Numbered from the stretch's first letter, positions 44,944 through 54,980 are shown. The stretch is 64,000 nt of DNA from Skermanella stibiiresistens SB22 (GCF_000576635.1 NZ_AVFL01000004.1:124001-188000); one strand, 5' to 3'. Translations and numbers: made by a program. Notes: generated by a model from the letters alone, not told the origin.

Positions 44944-45751
44944 GGGGGATCACCGGATAGAGGGCGAGGGGAAGGGCCGTCCAGGCGAAGACGGCGGCGA
45001 GGCGTCGGGACGCTGGATCGGCGGGACGGGGGATTCCCCATCCGATCAGGAGGAGAACGGAAACTGCCAGGACCGGGACGCCCAGCCACGGGGGCGGCAT
45101 CGCGTTGCGATAGGCCACCAGGGTCACCATGGGAAAGGCCACCGCCAGCGCCAGCGCCACGCCCGCCGTCACGAGCTTGGCGTCGACGGCGAACGGCCGG
45201 TCTGGGCCGGGCCACAGCCCGATGCCGCGGGCGAGCGCCGCGCCAGCCGCCGCCGACACGCCATTGACCAGGATATCGCGGAGCCCATAGGTCCGATGGG
45301 GATGAAGTCCCTGGAGCAGTTCGTCATGGATGCCGAACAGCGCGGTCAGCAAGGCGGTGGCGACGGTCAGGGCCCATCCGCCCACGTGATCTGACAAGGC
45401 GCGCCGCAGCACCAGCGAGAGCAGCAGGTACTGCGGCACATGGATCCGTTTGGCCGGGTACGCCGGGTCGGTGATCAGCAAGCCCAGCGCGATCAGGGCG
45501 AGCGCCCCCGCGAGGGCCCCGAGGTCGATCCCTGCGGTGCCGCTCCGCCTGATCCGCCATCCCAGCATGATCGCCACGGTCACGGCCACGCCCAGTACCG
45601 CGAAGGGGACCAGCGCCGCGTTCCGGGCGCCGGTCGCGGCGACCAGCAGACCCCAGATCTCGAACGTGTTGACATACAGTGCTACCAGCATCACGGCGAC
45701 CGGGTATGGGTACCATCCTGGTTTTGGTGAAAGATATCCCGGTGTTCTCAT
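44918..45751 (-). CDS. VanZ-like integral membrane protein
   Basis: Small polytopic membrane protein. From ATG at 45751 (277 residues) it has about eight hydrophobic helices. A region with HVPQYLLLSLVLRRAL and then GIHDELLQGLHPHRTYG, with DILVNGVSAAAG after it, fits the VanZ pattern of an Asp-Glu/His loop and a following Asp-x3-Asn. The longer frame to GTG at 45856 has an unconvincing leader, so the internal ATG is preferred, though no clear ribosome-binding site precedes it. It overlaps the sulfatase-fold gene downstream by 26 bp. Function of VanZ-like proteins is not well established. Confidence 0.65.
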   Translation of the reverse strand: MRTPGYLSPKPGWYPYPVAVMLVALYVNTFEIWGLLVAATGARNAALVPFAVLGVAVTVAIMLGWRIRRSGTAGIDLGALAGALALIALGLLITDPAYPAKRIHVPQYLLLSLVLRRALSDHVGGWALTVATALLTALFGIHDELLQGLHPHRTYGLRDILVNGVSAAAGAALARGIGLWPGPDRPFAVDAKLVTAGVALALAVAFPMVTLVAYRNAMPPPWLGVPVLAVSVLLLIGWGIPRPADPASRRLAAVFAWTALPLALYPVIPHVTPLVFN

Positions 45752-45913
45752 ATCGGAGTATGTCGCATCCAAATAAGAAATTAACGGCTCGGTCACAAAC
45801 AGAGAAGCGCTTGCATGAAGCATTGGCGGATGGTCTAAATCCAGAACGATTGACACTCAATATGATTTTTCGAACGGAATCGAACGGCCACCGGTCTCTT
45901 GACGTGGAATTTC

Positions 45914-46633
45914 ATGACTTACGCCGAATTGACCTATCATTCCCATAACCGCTTGAAGCGGCTGGTCCAGCGGCATCGCTATCAGGCGATGCTTCGGCTG
46001 GTGTCGGACGGATCCGACGTTTCGGTGCTCGATTATGGGTGTGGCGATGGCTTTTTCCTGCGCCTGCTCCAGAGCCTCGGCATCGCCCCGGATCGATTGA
46101 TTGGATACGAGCCTTTCGGCTCCATGGCGGCGCAGTTCGAAACCGGCCCGGACCGGCCGAACCTGATCGGCGACACCGAGGGCTTGGATCGGCTGGCCGT
46201 CGATGGGACGACGCCAAGACGGTTCTCCCACATCTTCTGCATGGAGGTCCTGGAGCACCTGGACGACGCCGACTTGGCCGTGGCGCTGGACCGGATCACC
46301 GAACTGGCCGGCGCGGACACCCGGATCATCGTCGCCGTGCCGGTCGAACTGGGATTGGCCGGCGCGGTCAAGTGTCTCTTCCGCTGGATGGCGGGGTCCG
46401 AATCGGTCTCGACCCGAACCATCCGATCGGTGCTTCGCGGACGCGCGCCGCCGCGGTTGGTCAGCGAAACACCGGAAGGGCGCTACATCTACTCCCATAT
46501 CGGCTTCGATCATCGGCGGCTGGGGGAGGAACTGGCGCGGCGCTTCAGGGTTGAGGAACGATTCGGCGTCCCGTTCCGCCATCTGCCACTGGCATTGAAC
46601 AACGAAGCCGCCTTCATCTGCCGTCCGCGCTGA
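45914..46633 (+). CDS. SAM-dependent methyltransferase, class I
   Basis: Cytoplasmic methyltransferase of 239 residues from ATG at 45914 (GTGGA 6 bases upstream; TTG at 45899 is an alternative). Motif I is VLDYGCGDGFFL. The later EVLEHLDD segment and the beta-strand IIVAVPVE fit class I folds. Substrate cannot be told; position 5 bp before an SDR-like gene and near two GT2 enzymes suggests sugar or lipid-linked glycan methylation (inference). The gene diverges from the VanZ-like gene, with an AT-rich spacer of about 160 bp between. Confidence 0.8.
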   Translation: MTYAELTYHSHNRLKRLVQRHRYQAMLRLVSDGSDVSVLDYGCGDGFFLRLLQSLGIAPDRLIGYEPFGSMAAQFETGPDRPNLIGDTEGLDRLAVDGTTPRRFSHIFCMEVLEHLDDADLAVALDRITELAGADTRIIVAVPVELGLAGAVKCLFRWMAGSESVSTRTIRSVLRGRAPPRLVSETPEGRYIYSHIGFDHRRLGEELARRFRVEERFGVPFRHLPLALNNEAAFICRPR

Positions 46634-46639
46634 GGAACC

Positions 46640-47542
46640 GTGCCCATGGAAACACCCAGGACATCACCGAAACCGGTCGTCGTCCTTGGCGGCGGTAGTT
46701 TGGTCGGCCCCTTCCTGGTCGATCGCTTGAACGGCTTGGGGTGCCGCGGGATCCGCACCGGACGGAACCCGCCACCAAGCGGCGCCCAGGATGGTTTCGG
46801 ATGGCTCCAACTCGACGCCACCGATCCGGGTGGATGGACGGTCGAACCGGGAGCCGCCGTGCTGTCTTTGTTGCCCCTCTGGCTTCTGCCCAGGCTGCTG
46901 CCGTGCCTTAGGGGTGCCGCAGGCATCGTGGCGCTCGGATCGACCAGCGTGCTGGCCAAGTCCGACAGCGCCGATCCGGAGGAACGCGCGGTCGCGCGGC
47001 GGTTGGGCGACGCCGAGTCGGCGATCGCGTCGTTCTGCGCCGAAGCCTCGATCCCCTGGACCATCCTGCGGCCGACCCTGATCCACGACGGACACCGCGA
47101 CGCGAATGTCACGGCGATCGCCCGCTTCATCGAGCGGTTCGGCTTCTTTCCCGTGGGCATGCCGGCCTCCGGCCTGCGCCAGCCGATCCACGCCGACGAT
47201 GTCGCCGGGGCCATCGTGGCGGCACTGGACAATCCGCTCGCGTCCGGGCGTCTGATCGATCTGCCCGGTGGCGAGACCCTGACCTACCGCGAGATGGTGC
47301 GGCGCATCTTCCTGGCGCTCGACCGGCCGGTGCGGATCCTGCCGCTGCCCGCCGGACTGCTGGCCCAGGGCATCGGCCTCGCGCGGCGGGTCACGGGCGT
47401 CGCCTACAGCCCGGCGCTGTTCGCCCGGATGAACCAGGATCTCGCCTTCGACGGTGGCGACGCCGTCCGGCTGCTGGGCTATGCCGCCCAGCCCTTCCGC
47501 CCTCGTTTTCGAGCCTCGACGTCGGATGGGTCCGCCGCCTGA
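46640..47542 (+). CDS. NAD(P)-binding atypical SDR-like protein
   Basis: 300 residues with an N-terminal Rossmann motif VVVLGGGSLVGPFL and a second half resembling NAD-dependent epimerases (RQPIHADDVAGAIVAAL, LPGGETLTYREMVRRI). The usual catalytic YxxxK is not evident, so it may be an atypical SDR with a different reaction or a redox-inactive partner. It starts 6 bp after the methyltransferase stop, in what looks like a two-gene operon. The 3' end overlaps the convergent GT2 gene by 64 bp. Substrate is unknown. Confidence 0.78.
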   Translation: MPMETPRTSPKPVVVLGGGSLVGPFLVDRLNGLGCRGIRTGRNPPPSGAQDGFGWLQLDATDPGGWTVEPGAAVLSLLPLWLLPRLLPCLRGAAGIVALGSTSVLAKSDSADPEERAVARRLGDAESAIASFCAEASIPWTILRPTLIHDGHRDANVTAIARFIERFGFFPVGMPASGLRQPIHADDVAGAIVAALDNPLASGRLIDLPGGETLTYREMVRRIFLALDRPVRILPLPAGLLAQGIGLARRVTGVAYSPALFARMNQDLAFDGGDAVRLLGYAAQPFRPRFRASTSDGSAA

Positions 47543-48561
47543 TCCCCCTTGGCGCGGCGGAACATCCGGCTCAGCCGGTCGGTGACCGCCGTTCGGGCGA
47601 GGCTGGACAGGCGCATTAGGAAGTAAAGCCAGACCAGGCAATTGACGGCGGTCAGAAACAGGCTCGGGTACAGCCCGGTGAAGTTCTTCCGGAAATAGCG
47701 GGTGAAGCCCTTGGCCTTGAACCATTCGACCTTGGCGATCGACGCGTCGCTCGTGCTCCGATAATGGATCAGGCTGACCTGCGGAACGAACAGGACGGAG
47801 CCGCCCATCCTCGTCATGGCGAAGCACAGGTCGAGATCCTCGACATGCAGGAAATAGCCCTCGTCCATGCCGCCAAGCATCCGGTAATCGTCCACCGGCA
47901 TCAGCATGCAGGCGCCGCTGACGGCGGGAACCTGGGTCACCGCCTCGGGTATCGGCTGGTCGTGCTGGTTCAGCCGCCGGAAATAGGGATGGTTCGGCGC
48001 CAGCCGGTCGAGCCGCAACGCCTCCACCAATGTCAGCCAAGGGGTCGGCAACTCGCGCCGCGAGCCCCGCTGGTCGGTTCCGTCCGGATTGACGATCCTG
48101 CACCCCGCGACCCACGGGTGGGCCGTCTTCGGTATCAGCCGGATCAGATCGGCCAAGGCGCCATGATCGAGGACGCAATCGGGATTCAGGAGCAACAGGA
48201 AATCGCCCTGGGCGTCCTTGGCGCCAAGATTGCAAGCGGCCGCGAAGCCGATGTTGCCGTGACCGGTCGCCAGTTTGATCCGGGGATCCTCGGCGCAGCG
48301 AGCCACCAAGCCAGCGGTCACCGGAGCGGGATTTCCGTTGTCGACCAGGATCAGTTCGATTGCGATGTCCTGCGCGAGCACGGCTGCGATCGCGTCCTCC
48401 AGCACCGGCCCGGTATGGTAGCTCACCATGACTACGGTGACGAGGGGCCGGCTGGGCCGTGCCGGACTGGGCGTTTCGATCTCGGGCGGGGCGCCGGGCG
48501 GATCCGCCGGCACGGGAGGCTGCCGCCGGCGCTTCGAATCGAGGTAAATGACCTTGCTCAT
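47479..48561 (-). CDS. Glycosyltransferase, GT2 family (rhamnosyltransferase-like)
   Basis: GT-A enzyme of 360 residues. Core motifs are VVMVSYHTG, LVDNGN, GNIGFAAACNLGA, the DxD-like LLLLNPDCVLD and the acceptor-side GGMDEGYFLHVEDLDLC, all typical of WbbL-type rhamnosyltransferases. The C-terminal part has a hydrophobic stretch (SLFLTAVNCLVWLYFL) that may bring it to the membrane. It follows another GT2 gene on the same strand with 57 bp between them. rmlB and rmlD lie nearby, so L-rhamnose is a plausible donor sugar (inference). The 3' end overlaps the SDR-like gene by 64 bp. Confidence 0.87.
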   Translation of the reverse strand: MSKVIYLDSKRRRQPPVPADPPGAPPEIETPSPARPSRPLVTVVMVSYHTGPVLEDAIAAVLAQDIAIELILVDNGNPAPVTAGLVARCAEDPRIKLATGHGNIGFAAACNLGAKDAQGDFLLLLNPDCVLDHGALADLIRLIPKTAHPWVAGCRIVNPDGTDQRGSRRELPTPWLTLVEALRLDRLAPNHPYFRRLNQHDQPIPEAVTQVPAVSGACMLMPVDDYRMLGGMDEGYFLHVEDLDLCFAMTRMGGSVLFVPQVSLIHYRSTSDASIAKVEWFKAKGFTRYFRKNFTGLYPSLFLTAVNCLVWLYFLMRLSSLARTAVTDRLSRMFRRAKGDQAADPSDVEARKRGRKGWAA

Positions 48562-48618
48562 TCAAATATGACCTTGTCGTCCAATGCGTTGCTGAAAGCC
48601 GGATAATTCCGGCGGCGT

Positions 48619-49686
48619 TCACTTGGGCATGTCGGAGGCGATCGGGTCGGAACCGCCGAGCGGCGGGGGAAAGGACAGGGATCGCGGGATTGGCAGCGAC
48701 CGGGCCCGCCGGCGGATGATCCCGGCGATGGACCAGTCGAGCGCCCGGGCGACGCCGATGGTGGACAGGCGCCGCCGCGCCTGGATGGCTTTCCGGCTGG
48801 CGAGCACTGGCCCGATATGACGGATGGCGTCCCACGAGCCGCGCAGAGCGGGGGCCGCCTGTCCCAGGACGAGGGCCCGTGCCAGCAGCACCGCGTTGAG
48901 CGCCAGATGTACCGGCGTCAGCAGCGCCAGCAAGGGAGTGGGCATGTTCTTGACGAACATCCAGATCAGGTTGCGCGTCCCGTGATAGGTGGCGAACCCG
49001 CCGCGGCGCCCGGTGATCGCGGAGCCGACATGGTGGACCCGAGCCGCCGTCACCTGCACGCAACGCTCGCCGGCCAAGCGCAGGCGGAAGCCCAGATCGA
49101 CATCCTCGCAATAGCAGAAGAACGACGGGTCGAACCCACCGGCGGCCTCGAAGGCGTCGCGCCGGTAGAGAGCGGCGGCCGCGCAGGGCGAGAAGACCTC
49201 CCCCTCGGCCGGAAGCTCCGCCAGCGCCGCGCCATGATGGCCGCGCCAAACCAAGCCGCTGGCGTGGAGGACATCACCGGCGCCGTCGAGCAGCAGCGGG
49301 TTCCCCGCGTCCAATTGGGTCGAACCGAACATCGCGACACCGGGATGCCGCCGCGTCGCGTCAATCAGCGAGGCCATCCAGTCCGGTTCGGGAAAGGCGT
49401 CGGGATTGAGCGTCGCGATCCAGGGCTGCGAGGTCCGTCCGGCCGCCAGATTGTTGGCGGCGGCGAAACCCAGGTTCAGTCCCGGCGAGATCAGCCGGAC
49501 CCGCGACGCCAGCGGCTCGGACAAGGTCTCCAGGAAGACGGTGGAACCGTCGGTCGACAGGTTGTCGACCACCGCGATCTCCTTCGGGAGCGTGGTTTGG
49601 GTGGCCAAGGCATCCAGGCAACGGCGCAGCAACTCCCCACCGTTGTGGTTGACGACGATCACGCAGACGGGAGCTTCGGACGTCAC
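48619..49686 (-). CDS. Glycosyltransferase, GT2 family (rhamnosyltransferase-like)
   Basis: GT-A enzyme of 355 residues beginning APVCVIVVNHNGGELL. It carries VVDNLSTDGST, GLNLGFAAANNLAAG, the DxD-like IATLNPDAFPEPDWM and FFCYCEDVDLGFRLRLAG, the WbbL-like pattern. The C-terminal 100 residues contain amphipathic or membrane-associated stretches. The start is GTG at 49686. It is the first of two GT2 genes on the minus strand and diverges from rmlB across a 446-bp spacer. Donor sugar may be dTDP-L-rhamnose or another NDP-sugar; this cannot be told from sequence. Confidence 0.88.
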   Translation of the reverse strand: MTSEAPVCVIVVNHNGGELLRRCLDALATQTTLPKEIAVVDNLSTDGSTVFLETLSEPLASRVRLISPGLNLGFAAANNLAAGRTSQPWIATLNPDAFPEPDWMASLIDATRRHPGVAMFGSTQLDAGNPLLLDGAGDVLHASGLVWRGHHGAALAELPAEGEVFSPCAAAALYRRDAFEAAGGFDPSFFCYCEDVDLGFRLRLAGERCVQVTAARVHHVGSAITGRRGGFATYHGTRNLIWMFVKNMPTPLLALLTPVHLALNAVLLARALVLGQAAPALRGSWDAIRHIGPVLASRKAIQARRRLSTIGVARALDWSIAGIIRRRARSLPIPRSLSFPPPLGGSDPIASDMPK

Positions 49687-49762
49687 GATGGAGTGCCTCG
49701 CCTCAGCCGCGCTCTTTGTCGCGGGAAGTAGTACAACTGAAGAGGTATTCTAAGGGGGTAAT

Positions 49763-49879
49763 ATGACCGCCAACAACACCGAAATCCGCATATTGGTGAG
49801 ACATCTCGCAGCGGGGGAGGATCAGGCGTGTTCCCAACGCTCCGGTATGATCATCAGGGATCGATATGTGATGCTTTGA
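49763..49879 (+). CDS. Possible 38-residue peptide, unknown
   Basis: Begins MTANNTEIRILVRHL and ends YVML. A G-run ribosome-binding site (AAGGGGGTAAT) lies just before the ATG, stronger than that of most genes here, and a hairpin follows 33 bases after the stop. Nothing recognisable in the product. It could be a leader peptide for rmlB, or chance. Too short to assign. Confidence 0.3.
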   Translation: MTANNTEIRILVRHLAAGEDQACSQRSGMIIRDRYVML

Positions 49880-49912
49880 TCAACTTTAAATTGCGCCAGG
49901 ATCCCTGGAATG

Positions 49913-49939
49913 GTGAATCGTAGTTAAGATACGATTCAC
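49913..49939 (+). other. Perfect inverted repeat upstream of rmlB
   Basis: GTGAATCGTA (49913-49922) and TACGATTCAC (49930-49939) form a 10-bp perfect stem with a 7-base loop. There is no T-run after it, so an operator or RNA element is as likely as a terminator. Confidence 0.55.
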
Positions 49940-50132
49940 ACATAGGTGGTAGATCTTCTATGCCTTCCGGCGGAAAAACGGCCCACGCGGTGGCCGGGCC
50001 GCCATCCGGACCCTCGAATGGATGTGGATACCAGCAATGACGACGGCGTTTTCTCCGAGTCGCGTGACCTGTTCTTAATCCCATCGTGACAATCATGGGA
50101 AACCTGTACCAACCAGAGCTGGGAACGTCGCG

Positions 50133-51214
<1,082 letters not shown>

Positions 51215-51218
<4 letters not shown>

Positions 51219-52165
51219 CGAAGATCGAGACAATTGAAAACCGCGCCGCCAGCCAGACGCTGCTGGTGTTCGGCCATCGTGGCCAGGTCGCCACGGCGCT
51301 GCGCGAGGCGGTCGTTCCCGCCGGCTGGACCGTTCGGACGGTAGGGCGCGACCACGTCGACATCGTCGACCGCGCCGCCGTCGCGGCGATGGTCCGGGAA
51401 AGCGGCGCCACCCTGGTGATCAACGCGGCGGCCTACACCGCCGTCGACCGCGCCGAGAGCGAGCCGGATCTGGCCTTCGCCGTCAACCGCGACGGCGCCG
51501 CCCATGTCGCGGAAGCCTGCGCCGCCGCCGGCGTGCCGCTGATCCACCTGTCGACCGACTATGTGTTCGATGGCAAGTCCGCCGGCCATGCCTACCGCGA
51601 GACGGACCCGATCAATCCGCTGAGCTGCTACGGCGTCAGCAAGGCCGCCGGCGAGCAGGCGGTACGGGCGGCGACCGACCATCACGCCATCGTCAGAACC
51701 TCCTGGGTCTATGGACCCCACGGTCACAACTTCGTGCGGACCATGCTGTCGGTCGGCGAGGAGCGGCCGGAAATGGGCATCGTCGACGATCAGACCGGCT
51801 GCCCGACCTCGGCCGCCGACATCGCCGACGCGCTCGTCACCATGGCGCTCCGGATCCTGACCGAACCGGCACCGGCGGAGGCTGGGCTGTTCGGGACCTT
51901 CCACTTCACCGGATCGACCCGGATGACGTGGTATGGCCTCGCCAGCGCCGTCTTCTCCCTGGCGGCCCGGCATGGTCGCGGAACGCCCGGCTTGCGGCCG
52001 ATCGCATCGCTGGACTACCCGACGCCTGCCGTCCGGCCGCTCAACTCCGTCCTCGACTGCTCGCGCCTGCTGTCGGTCTACGGCATCGCCAGCCCACCTT
52101 GGCGCCACAGCCTGGAACTCTGCATCGATCGCCTGTGCGAGGCGAAGATGGAGGTCGCGGCCTGA
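51215..52165 (+). CDS. rmlD: dTDP-4-dehydrorhamnose reductase
   Basis: Last enzyme of dTDP-L-rhamnose synthesis. From GTG at 51215 (overlapping the rmlB stop as GTGA) the 316-residue product shows [43 protein letters not shown] and [10 protein letters not shown], the RmlD set. The same frame extends far upstream, but that part runs through rmlB in another frame and is not coding. Without rmlC here, the 3,5-epimerase step must be supplied from another locus. The product would feed the GT2 rhamnosyltransferase-like genes on the other side. Confidence 0.93.
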
Positions 52166-52174
52166 GGGCTTTGG

Positions 52175-53056
52175 TCACTCGGCCCTTTCCGGTAGCGGGA
52201 ACTTCAGCCGGCGCGCGGCGTCCCACACGCCCCAATAGGCGCCGGCGGTTCCCTCGACGGCACTTTTCCAGGGTTGATCGAACGCCTCCATGACGTAGTA
52301 GTCCAACCTTTCGCGGGCCGCCACGGCGAGGAAGCCGGTCAGGAACCTGGCTTGGTTGACCGGCGACGCCTCCGCGCCGCCGCGCCTGGGACCGGCGCTC
52401 GGCCAGCCGACCTCGCCGATCAGGATGGGTTTGCCGGGAAATGCCCGCCGCAACTCCGCGTGGCGCATCACCGTGTAATCGACGGCGTCACCAACCGGCA
52501 CGCCATCCCAATAGGGCAGGATATGCGCGGTGATGAAATCGACCGCCGCCGCCAGTTCGGGATGGGCCAGCCAGACATGCCACGGTTCGGCGGTCGACAC
52601 CGGCACCGCGACCTGCGGCCTGACCCGCTCGATGGCCTCGATCAGCCGCGCCACGGTCACGTCGCCGCGCAGGATCGCCTCGTTGCCGACCAGCACGCGG
52701 AGCACGTTGGCATTTTGCCGGGTGACCCTCACCAGACTGGCGATCTCCGCCTCGTCCTCGGGCAAGGAACCCATTATCCAAGCGCCCTGCGTGACCGTCA
52801 TGCCCTGGCGCGCCGCCGCGGCCGGGATCAGCTCCGTGCCATTCAGCGACCCATAGCCGCGCAGGCTCCCGACCCGCCCCTCCAGCACCGCCATGTCGCG
52901 GTCGATGTCCTCGGCGCTGGGGTGCCGGCCCTGGAGTGGGCTTTGATCGGCTTGGTACGGGCTGAGAGCGACGCCGTCCATCAACTCGGATGCCCCCGCC
53001 TCCAACGGCATGCCAGCCGATACAAGCAGAAAAGCTAGCAGAGCCACGACGCGCAT
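52175..53056 (-). CDS. Secreted GH17-like beta-1,3-glucanase
   Basis: Glycoside hydrolase of about 293 residues from ATG at 53056. A signal peptide ends near EAGASE. The (beta/alpha)8 fold shows LRGYGS, the acid/base Glu in VLVGNEAILRGD (Glu126 from this start) and the nucleophile Glu in GEVGWPSAG (Glu215), the GH17 pair. GH17 enzymes cleave beta-1,3-glucan or act as transglycosylases, so it may trim or remodel a surface or storage glucan. It converges with rmlD, 9 bp away, and diverges from a HIT-domain gene. GAAGG lies about 10 bases before the start; ATG at 53074 is an alternative. Confidence 0.83.
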   Translation of the reverse strand: MRVVALLAFLLVSAGMPLEAGASELMDGVALSPYQADQSPLQGRHPSAEDIDRDMAVLEGRVGSLRGYGSLNGTELIPAAAARQGMTVTQGAWIMGSLPEDEAEIASLVRVTRQNANVLRVLVGNEAILRGDVTVARLIEAIERVRPQVAVPVSTAEPWHVWLAHPELAAAVDFITAHILPYWDGVPVGDAVDYTVMRHAELRRAFPGKPILIGEVGWPSAGPRRGGAEASPVNQARFLTGFLAVAARERLDYYVMEAFDQPWKSAVEGTAGAYWGVWDAARRLKFPLPERAE

Positions 53057-53154
53057 GTCGTTTCGACCTTCCATCGACGGAAACCACGCGACAAACAGGG
53101 GGATTTTGGCGTTAGTCCAGGGACTGTGAGGTGCGGCGAAGGAGAGACCCCGAG

Positions 53155-53559
53155 ATGTTCAAACTACATGAAAGGCTGGCGGCCGACACGGTCCTGGTGC
53201 GCCCGCTGACGCTCTGTCAGGTGCTCTGCATGAACAACAGGGTCTGGCCTTGGCTGATCCTCGTCCCGGCCCGGCTCGACGTGACGGAACTCCACCACCT
53301 GTCGACCGGGGATCGCGCCGTGCTGATCGAGGAGGTGGCACTGGTCTCCTCCACCCTCGAGCGCGTGTTCAATCCGGACAAGCTGAACGTCGCCGCCATC
53401 GGCAACATCGTGCCGCAACTGCATATCCACGTCGTGGCCCGTCGCCGCGACGATCCGGCATGGCCCAACCCCGTCTGGGGCAGCGGCATCGCGGAACCCT
53501 ACGCGCCAGCCGACCTCGATGCCCTGGTCGATCGGCTGCGCCAGACCCTTGGGGTGTGA
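53155..53559 (+). CDS. HIT-domain protein
   Basis: Cytoplasmic nucleotide hydrolase or transferase of the histidine-triad superfamily, about 134 residues from ATG at 53155 (GGAGAG 9 bases upstream). The triad region reads PQLHIHVVAR: the first His of the usual H-x-H-x-H-x-x is replaced by Gln, while the middle pair that includes the nucleophile is kept. The preceding segments MNNRVWPWLILVPAR and NVAAIGNIVPQ fit this alphaproteobacterial HIT subgroup. Substrate is unknown. It converges with the NADH-dehydrogenase gene. Confidence 0.82.
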   Translation: MFKLHERLAADTVLVRPLTLCQVLCMNNRVWPWLILVPARLDVTELHHLSTGDRAVLIEEVALVSSTLERVFNPDKLNVAAIGNIVPQLHIHVVARRRDDPAWPNPVWGSGIAEPYAPADLDALVDRLRQTLGV

Positions 53560-53565
53560 CTGCGG

Positions 53566-53670
53566 CTATTCCGCCGCGCGGGGCTGGTCCTCGGTCTCAC
53601 GCACCGCCGCCTTGCGCTCTCCCGTGATCAAGCGGGCGCCGCGCTGATAGGTCAGGTAGGCGAAAAGCCA
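53566..53670 (-). pseudogene. Conserved C-terminal tail of ndh beyond the amber codon
   Basis: In-frame continuation of the NADH-dehydrogenase gene after TAG at 53671-53673. It codes for WLFAYLTYQRGARLITG followed by a charged tail ending PRAAE. The conserved family tail after the stop shows that the stop is recent or bypassed. It ends 6 bp from the convergent HIT-gene stop. Confidence 0.75.
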
Positions 53671-54885
53671 CTATACGGTGACCAGGAACCGGTTGCTGAA
53701 GCCGATCAGCAGATAGACGTGGACGATGCCCCACAGCACCCAGGCGACGAAGCCCTTCAGGTGGGTCTTGCCGAAATCGGCGACCGCCGAGTTGCGGCCG
53801 ATGGTCGCCAGATTGCCGCGGTTGTTGAACTTGAACGGCGGCATCGGCTCGCCCCGGGTCAGGTGGGCGTGCAGGTGGCCGCCGACATGCTCGCCCTGTT
53901 GCTTGGCGACCTGCGCCAGCCCCGGCAGGGGGGAGCCGTCGTCGCTCAGGGCCAGGGCGGTGTCGCCCAAGACGAAGATGTCCGGTTGGTCCGGAACGCT
54001 CAGGTCCGGCCCGACCTTGACCCGGCCGGCCCGGTCGGTCTCGACCCCGAGCCATTGTCCCGCCGGCGACGCCTTGACGCCGGCACCCCAGACGATCGTC
54101 CCGGCGGCGATGAACCGCCCGCCGACGGTGACGCCCTCGGCCGTCACGTCCTCAACCGGAGTATCGACCATCACGGTGACGCCCAGCCGCTCCAGCGCCC
54201 GCCGGGCGTAGTCGGACAGGTCGGGCGGAAACGCGGGAAGCACGCGCGGCCCGGCCTCCACCAGGATGACCCGCGCGGTTTGCGGCCGGATGTTGCGGAA
54301 GTCGCGGGCCAGCGTGTGGCGCGACAGTTCGGCGATGGCGCCCGACATCTCGACGCCGGTCGGGCCGGCACCGACCACCACCGTCGTCATCAGGCTTTCC
54401 TGCCGGGCGGGATCGTCGCAGATCTCCGCTTGCTCGAACGCCATCAGCACGCGGCCGCGGATTTGCCGGGCGTCCTCGATCGTCTTCAGGCCGGTGGCGT
54501 GGCGTCCCCATTCGTCGTGGCCGAAATAGCTGTGGGTCGAGCCGGTCGCGACGATCAGCCGGTCATAGGCGATGGCGGGGCCGTCGGCCAGCGCCACCGT
54601 CCTGCCGCGCCGATCGATCGCCACGACCTCGCCCAGCACCACCTCGATGTTGGGATGGCGGCTGACGATCCGCCGGATCGGCTCGGCGATGTCGGCGGGC
54701 GATAGCGCGGCGCTGGCGACCTGATAGAGCAGCGGAACGAACAGGTGGTAGTTGCGCCGGTCGATCAGCGTGACGGCGACCTCCGTCCCGCCCAGCTCGT
54801 TGGCGGCGGCCAGCCCGGCGAAACCCGCGCCGATGATCACGACACGATGGCGTCCTGCCCTGTCGGGGGTCGGGGAAGCGGTCAT
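53671..54885 (-). CDS. ndh: Type II NADH dehydrogenase (NDH-2), C-terminally truncated by an amber codon
   Basis: Single-subunit FAD enzyme that oxidises NADH and reduces quinone at the inner face of the membrane. The reading frame is 404 residues with FAD motif VVIIGAGFAGLAAANE (15-30), a second nucleotide motif (VVVGAGPTGVEMSGAI), WGAGVKASP and LGDTALA. It stops at TAG (53671-53673) after NRFLVTV. The same frame then continues for 34 more codons, WLFAYLTYQRGARLITG and on to TAG at 53566-53568. YLTYQRGARLITG is the familiar C-terminal membrane-binding tail of this family. So the gene is either mutated (CAG to TAG is the simplest change), misread, or read through. ATG at 54885 is the best start. 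Confidence 0.88.
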   Translation of the reverse strand: MTASPTPDRAGRHRVVIIGAGFAGLAAANELGGTEVAVTLIDRRNYHLFVPLLYQVASAALSPADIAEPIRRIVSRHPNIEVVLGEVVAIDRRGRTVALADGPAIAYDRLIVATGSTHSYFGHDEWGRHATGLKTIEDARQIRGRVLMAFEQAEICDDPARQESLMTTVVVGAGPTGVEMSGAIAELSRHTLARDFRNIRPQTARVILVEAGPRVLPAFPPDLSDYARRALERLGVTVMVDTPVEDVTAEGVTVGGRFIAAGTIVWGAGVKASPAGQWLGVETDRAGRVKVGPDLSVPDQPDIFVLGDTALALSDDGSPLPGLAQVAKQQGEHVGGHLHAHLTRGEPMPPFKFNNRGNLATIGRNSAVADFGKTHLKGFVAWVLWGIVHVYLLIGFSNRFLVTV

Positions 54886-54980
54886 GGCTTGCGTCCTCGC
54901 GGCGGTTGGGAACCCTGGTCGGAGAATGCCCCCGACCCGCCAAGGGTTCCCTGGCCGCTCAACCCTCAGGACTTGTGCCC

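Larger units (their letters stand above)
49687..50132. other. Divergent spacer between GT2 genes and rmlBD
   Basis: 446 bp. It holds a 38-codon ORF with a strong ribosome-binding site and a perfect 10-bp hairpin, both listed separately, and presumably the two divergent promoters. The hairpin and the adjoining small ORF suggest leader-type regulation, but no known riboswitch or attenuator is recognised. Confidence 0.5.
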
